Source of the DNA: Conidiobolus incongruus B7586
Taxonomy: Eukaryota > Entomophthoromycota > Entomophthoromycetes > Entomophthorales > Conidiobolaceae
Length of the DNA: 10,779 bases
Assembly (NCBI GenBank): GCA_000697335.1
Contig: JNEM01015107.1
Span: forward strand, 1-10,779
Direction: 5' to 3'
The notes below the pieces were generated by a model. The model searched no databases and had not been told where the DNA came from. It saw nothing but the letters and a program-made list of their open reading frames with translations. Positions 7,648 through 10,779 of this stretch are shown here, piece after piece. The translations under genes and the position numbers were made by a program. How positions within the stretch are numbered: position 1 is the stretch's first letter; each line of letters opens with the position of its first letter.

Positions 7648-8099
7648 CGAAGAAATTAATGAAACAAAAATGATATAATTTAAAGAATAAAATGGTGGAT
7701 ATCAATTCAGGTGAAACAACTTTAATTGATTTTATCTATCAAATAACAAACTTATAGATAGCTAATGTTGTCAAATTACATCAATAAACAATTCCTAATT
7801 CCTTCTCTATAGTATTATATAGTGCTTTGAAGATATTTTATAAATACCATCTTGTTATTATTCTTTATAAATACTGTAACATAGTATTCCTTTTACTTAG
7901 CAAATTTTTTATAGTTTTAGTTAAGTGTATCTGGCTTAGAAATCAAGGTTACAAAAATTTTATGAACAAATTAAATTTATGCAATTAGACAATTATGATA
8001 TCATGGAAAAATCAGTTGATAAATTTTTCAACCTTAAATTTTCGCTAATTTGTGGTAATGATGACAGATTTAAATAGAAAGTGAAAAAAGATAATTTTA

Positions 8100-8199
8100 A
8101 ATCCTAGAGATGCCGAGGATTGTTAAAATAAAGGAGACAATAAGTATTACACATTTCACGCCCCAAATACCAAAAAATAGTATGAAATGTGTAACGCTT
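8100..8199. repeat. Tandem hairpins with a 12-bp perfect stem
   Basis: The main element pairs TTACACATTTCA (8147-8158) with TGAAATGTGTAA (8183-8194) around a 24-base loop starting CGCCCC; after a two-base interruption three more pairs form (AAG 8142-8144 with CTT 8197-8199). Immediately upstream AATCCT (8100-8105) pairs with AGGATT (8116-8121). The stretch is GC-richer than its surroundings and is followed by a T-rich run. It may be a very small inverted-repeat element, a structured RNA, or a protein-binding site; no target-site duplication is visible at the edges of the 12-bp arms. Confidence 0.5.
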
Positions 8200-9180
8200 T
8201 TATTAATATTTCATGAGCTATAAAGTTTAAATTTTCACTTTATATTTTAGTAGTACTGATAATTCGATTAATTTGCATTTAACTCACATACTTATAATTA
8301 ACTGGTTTTTTCGTATAATCGATTTCAAATTCAAAACAAAATATTAAATTTAATATTTCATATTCTTTGTAATTAATTCATAAAAGTTATTTAACACTGT
8401 AAATTTCAAAATTACTTCAATATTATAACTACTCCAACACTAAAATTATTTAGTCGAATTTAATGATATCAATATTGTTAAACCTACAATCCTTTAGTTT
8501 ATATTCCGACAAGCAATTAAATGAATGTTAAATGTATACTTGGAGTGATTTTAAGTGACTTTAATGCTGTTTACCCTAAATGAATATTCATTATAAAATT
8601 AATGTTTAATCTTTTGCTACTATTTTCTCATCATCTTTGCTTAATTTTCCAAAATTATATATTTTCTTTCAACTATTAAATATAACATAATTTCAATATT
8701 TAATATGATATTTTTGAAAAGAGTGAGAATTACGGTACTATAAAGTAATTAATGTATAATGGCACAATTTCCAATTTAGAAATCTAGAATGATAAGAATT
8801 TAATAATGTTAAATTTTATTTTATTAAAAAGTTTGAATTATATTGGCAATTCTCTAACTCTTGACTACGATAAATTTTTGAATGCAAATTCACAGGATGA
8901 TGTTATCTGTTAAAATTTAAACATTTCAGACCTTATATAAAATAGCATATAATATTTTAAAATTCTATTTAATAATAATGTTGAAAGATTCCAATTGATC
9001 AATTTTATTTTGTTATTTGGGTACTATTTTAATCAAATTGTGTAAAATTATATTGCCTAAATGAACAATAGTTTTCAAAGTATTGCTCCGAGCATTAATT
9101 AACGGCACTTTTTTAAAATCGGGTTTAAATAAAATTTTTCATAATAATTGTACAAACTTAAATATTTTTTATTGTCACGA

Positions 9181-9480
9181 GTCAAGTGACTCCCTTTTAC
9201 CCAAATATTCTGACATCAACCTAATGTTAAGATCATTTCTAACTCACATACCACTTATTTCCACTCTATCTTTTCATTGGTGGATAATTCAAGTCACCGG
9301 GAAATCTCATTAATCGCCTTACCCGATTCACTATATGTAAAACCCGGAATTAGAGCAATCTTCTAAAGGACGAGCTCGATCTGGGTCCTCCCATCTATTT
9401 GATTTAAACTAATACACCCTTATCTCCATAACACTTTCTTGAAATTCCCCAGATCTCTCTCATTTATCAAAACTAATCTG
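9181..9480. pseudogene. Orphan GC island, possible decayed gene or RNA locus of unknown family
   Basis: By hand count these 300 bases hold about 37% GC, close to coding DNA in this window, while the 60-base blocks on either side drop to about 20%. The plus strand is C-rich. No frame on either strand is intact across the island; the longest plus-strand open run begins without an ATG, and the minus strand has only short open runs broken several times. I do not recognise any protein or RNA family in it. A relic of a host or mobile-element gene, or a non-coding RNA locus, would all fit. No terminal repeats that would define an element are seen. Confidence 0.35.
9378..9455. repeat. 8-bp inverted repeat within the GC island
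   Basis: GATCTGGG (9378-9385) and CCCAGATC (9448-9455) are exact reverse complements 62 bases apart. A GAGTCA/TGACTC pair with a two-base spacer also occurs at the left edge of the island (9179-9192). The GC-rich arms are less likely by chance than the AT-rich inverted repeats elsewhere. Confidence 0.4.
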
Positions 9481-9533
9481 GATACAAGTGTCCCAAAATA
9501 TTTTAATATATATATTATATAAAACTAATACAC
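9406..9533. repeat. 12-base direct repeat at the right side of the GC island
   Basis: AAACTAATACAC occurs at 9406-9417 and again at 9522-9533, each followed by a C/T-rich stretch. The spacing is 116 bases. The copies may be the remains of a local duplication. Confidence 0.45.
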
Positions 9534-9540
9534 TCCTTTA

Positions 9541-10779
9541 ATATTAATCTCTTTGCCATATTTTTGGCCAAATCCAATGCTTAAAAAACCAACCCTTTTA
9601 TTAATTAGTTAAAGTTGATATTTCACAAACCAATTGAAATCATCCATTATAATTCTCTTTTTGCAAATATATCTTTTAAATACCTAAATTAATTATAATT
9701 TAAGGGTAAAAACCTTGTGAATATATTAATCAAAATATTTTTTTTAATTTGTTATTAAAATAAAACTTTTATAGATTTATATATTTTATAATTTTTGTTA
9801 CAAATAGTAATTATTTTAAATTTATATTAATAATGTTAATTAAAATTATTTTATAGTCAATGATAAAACAAAATAATTATATAATATTAGTATTAATTTT
9901 AATAAATAATATTAATAAATATAATTTTATTAGAAATTTAAAAAGTATAATTTTAACTTAGTTTAATTTAAAATTAATTATAAATTTATTAATTTATATT
10001 ATACCTATTAATCTTTGATATATTGGTTAATTTTAGCAATATATAATTCTTTTAAATCTTTATTAATTAATAAAAAAATATTTAGACTTTAATTTATATA
10101 ATATATCTATAAAATAATAATTAATTAATTCTTATTATTTTATTATCATAATTTAATTTTAAATATTTATATTTATTAAATTTTTATTATTAATATAATA
10201 AATAAAAATAAGCTTATAAAAAATTGATAAATTCAAATAAAATATCATATAGCTTTGAAATATATTTATATAGATACCAATTATAGTTGGTAGTTATAAT
10301 ATTATTTTTAACTCTTATTAGTATATATTTTGATATTTTTAACGATTGAATTGAAATTTTAATAATATTAAAGATAGAAGTTTGATATATTTTATTGTAT
10401 AAAAAATTATAACATAAATTTTCATAACAAAATATTAAATTAATATTAGTATATATTTATATTTAACTATTAAAACAGAATCATTTATTATTGGATTTAA
10501 AGAAATATTTGATTCTTTGATCCTTTGAATAAATTTATAGCTTTAGAAATTAAAATATATTTTGTTTTATTAACAGTTTTATTTAATTATTTGAATTCAA
10601 TAAATTTATTTCTATATATAATAATTTTCAATTTTTAAATTTTAATTACATTCTTCACTGAATGATTACTATTGCTATATATTTGAGATATTGATATATT
10701 ATTAATTTTTAATTTTAATTAATTTATAAAAAAGTATATTTTAAATTAAATTATATTCATTTTATATTATTGTTTGATA
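9541..10779. other. Extreme AT spacer, no gene seen
   Basis: From about 9700 onward GC falls to roughly 5-10% in several 60-base blocks (for example 9901-9960 by hand count). All frames are closed at short intervals and no RNA gene, GC-rich hairpin or ordered repeat is visible. Such tracts are common intergenic DNA in AT-rich fungi. Confidence 0.7.

Larger units (their letters stand above)
6540..9080. other. Long AT-rich spacer with scattered hairpins
   Basis: These 2.5 kb lie upstream of the GT14 gene and contain its promoter near the left end. No reading frame is long or coding-like. Slightly GC-richer patches occur at about 7030-7190 and 8100-8200 but neither is open. Inverted repeats are listed separately (6879-6911, 7611-7647, 8100-8199). 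At 7134-7151 the hexamer CTTGGT occurs twice, 12 bases apart. Confidence 0.6.

Noticed and set aside
9083-9313. 76-codon plus-strand open frame at the GC island
   Set aside because: It begins at TTG with the first ATG only at codon 48, shows no domain, and starts in a low-GC segment before the island. It is kept only as part of the island description.
1-10779. tRNA, rRNA, CRISPR or LTR-type elements
   Set aside because: No tRNA B-box in a cloverleaf setting, no rRNA-like conserved stretch, no regularly spaced repeats, and no long direct terminal repeats or reverse-transcriptase motifs were seen on either strand.
9900-10779. Matches to yeast ARS-like AT-rich words
   Set aside because: In DNA at 5-10% GC such degenerate words occur by chance everywhere and give no support for an origin.

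Overview
The window looks like nuclear DNA from a very AT-rich, compact-intron eukaryote, most likely an early-diverging (zygomycete-type) fungus; the order Entomophthorales, for example Conidiobolus-like fungi, is my best guess but is inference. Reasons: a mitochondrial-type GTP:AMP phosphotransferase interrupted by four 47-57 nt introns with GT...AG ends and CTAAC/TACTAAT-like branch points; a membrane-anchored GT14 glycosyltransferase; coding DNA near 40-45% GC (hand counts of single lines) embedded in spacer that falls to about 5-20% GC. No bacterial signals (Shine-Dalgarno, operons) are present.

Layout. 1-1484: AT-rich spacer. 1485-1805 (-): a 106-residue, two-helix membrane ORF of unknown function, with a perfect GC-rich hairpin exactly filling eight of its codons. 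1806-3531: spacer with a cluster of inverted repeats (2767-2853), an (AT)9 tract, then the promoter area of the next gene with a TATAAATA box, a 10-bp dyad and a 14-bp palindrome. 3532-4546 (+): five-exon adenylate kinase 3-type gene, 268 residues. 4547-5258: shared 3' region of two convergent genes. 5259-6539 (-): intronless 426-residue type II membrane glycosyltransferase of the GT14 / core-2 branching family. 6540-9080: 2.5 kb spacer with several hairpins, the strongest at 8147-8194. 9181-9480: a 300-bp island of about 37% GC without an intact reading frame, perhaps a decayed gene or an RNA-only locus. 9700-10779: extreme AT spacer.

The two sure genes are housekeeping or secretory-pathway genes without an evident functional link: one maintains mitochondrial AMP/GDP/GTP balance, the other probably decorates glycans in the Golgi. 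I see no mobile element I can name, no tRNA or rRNA, no CRISPR array and no multi-gene system. The points most worth a second look are the two possible start codons of the kinase (leaky scanning, dual location), the Asp-to-Thr change in the glycosyltransferase, the small membrane ORF with its embedded hairpin, and the orphan GC island at 9181-9480.
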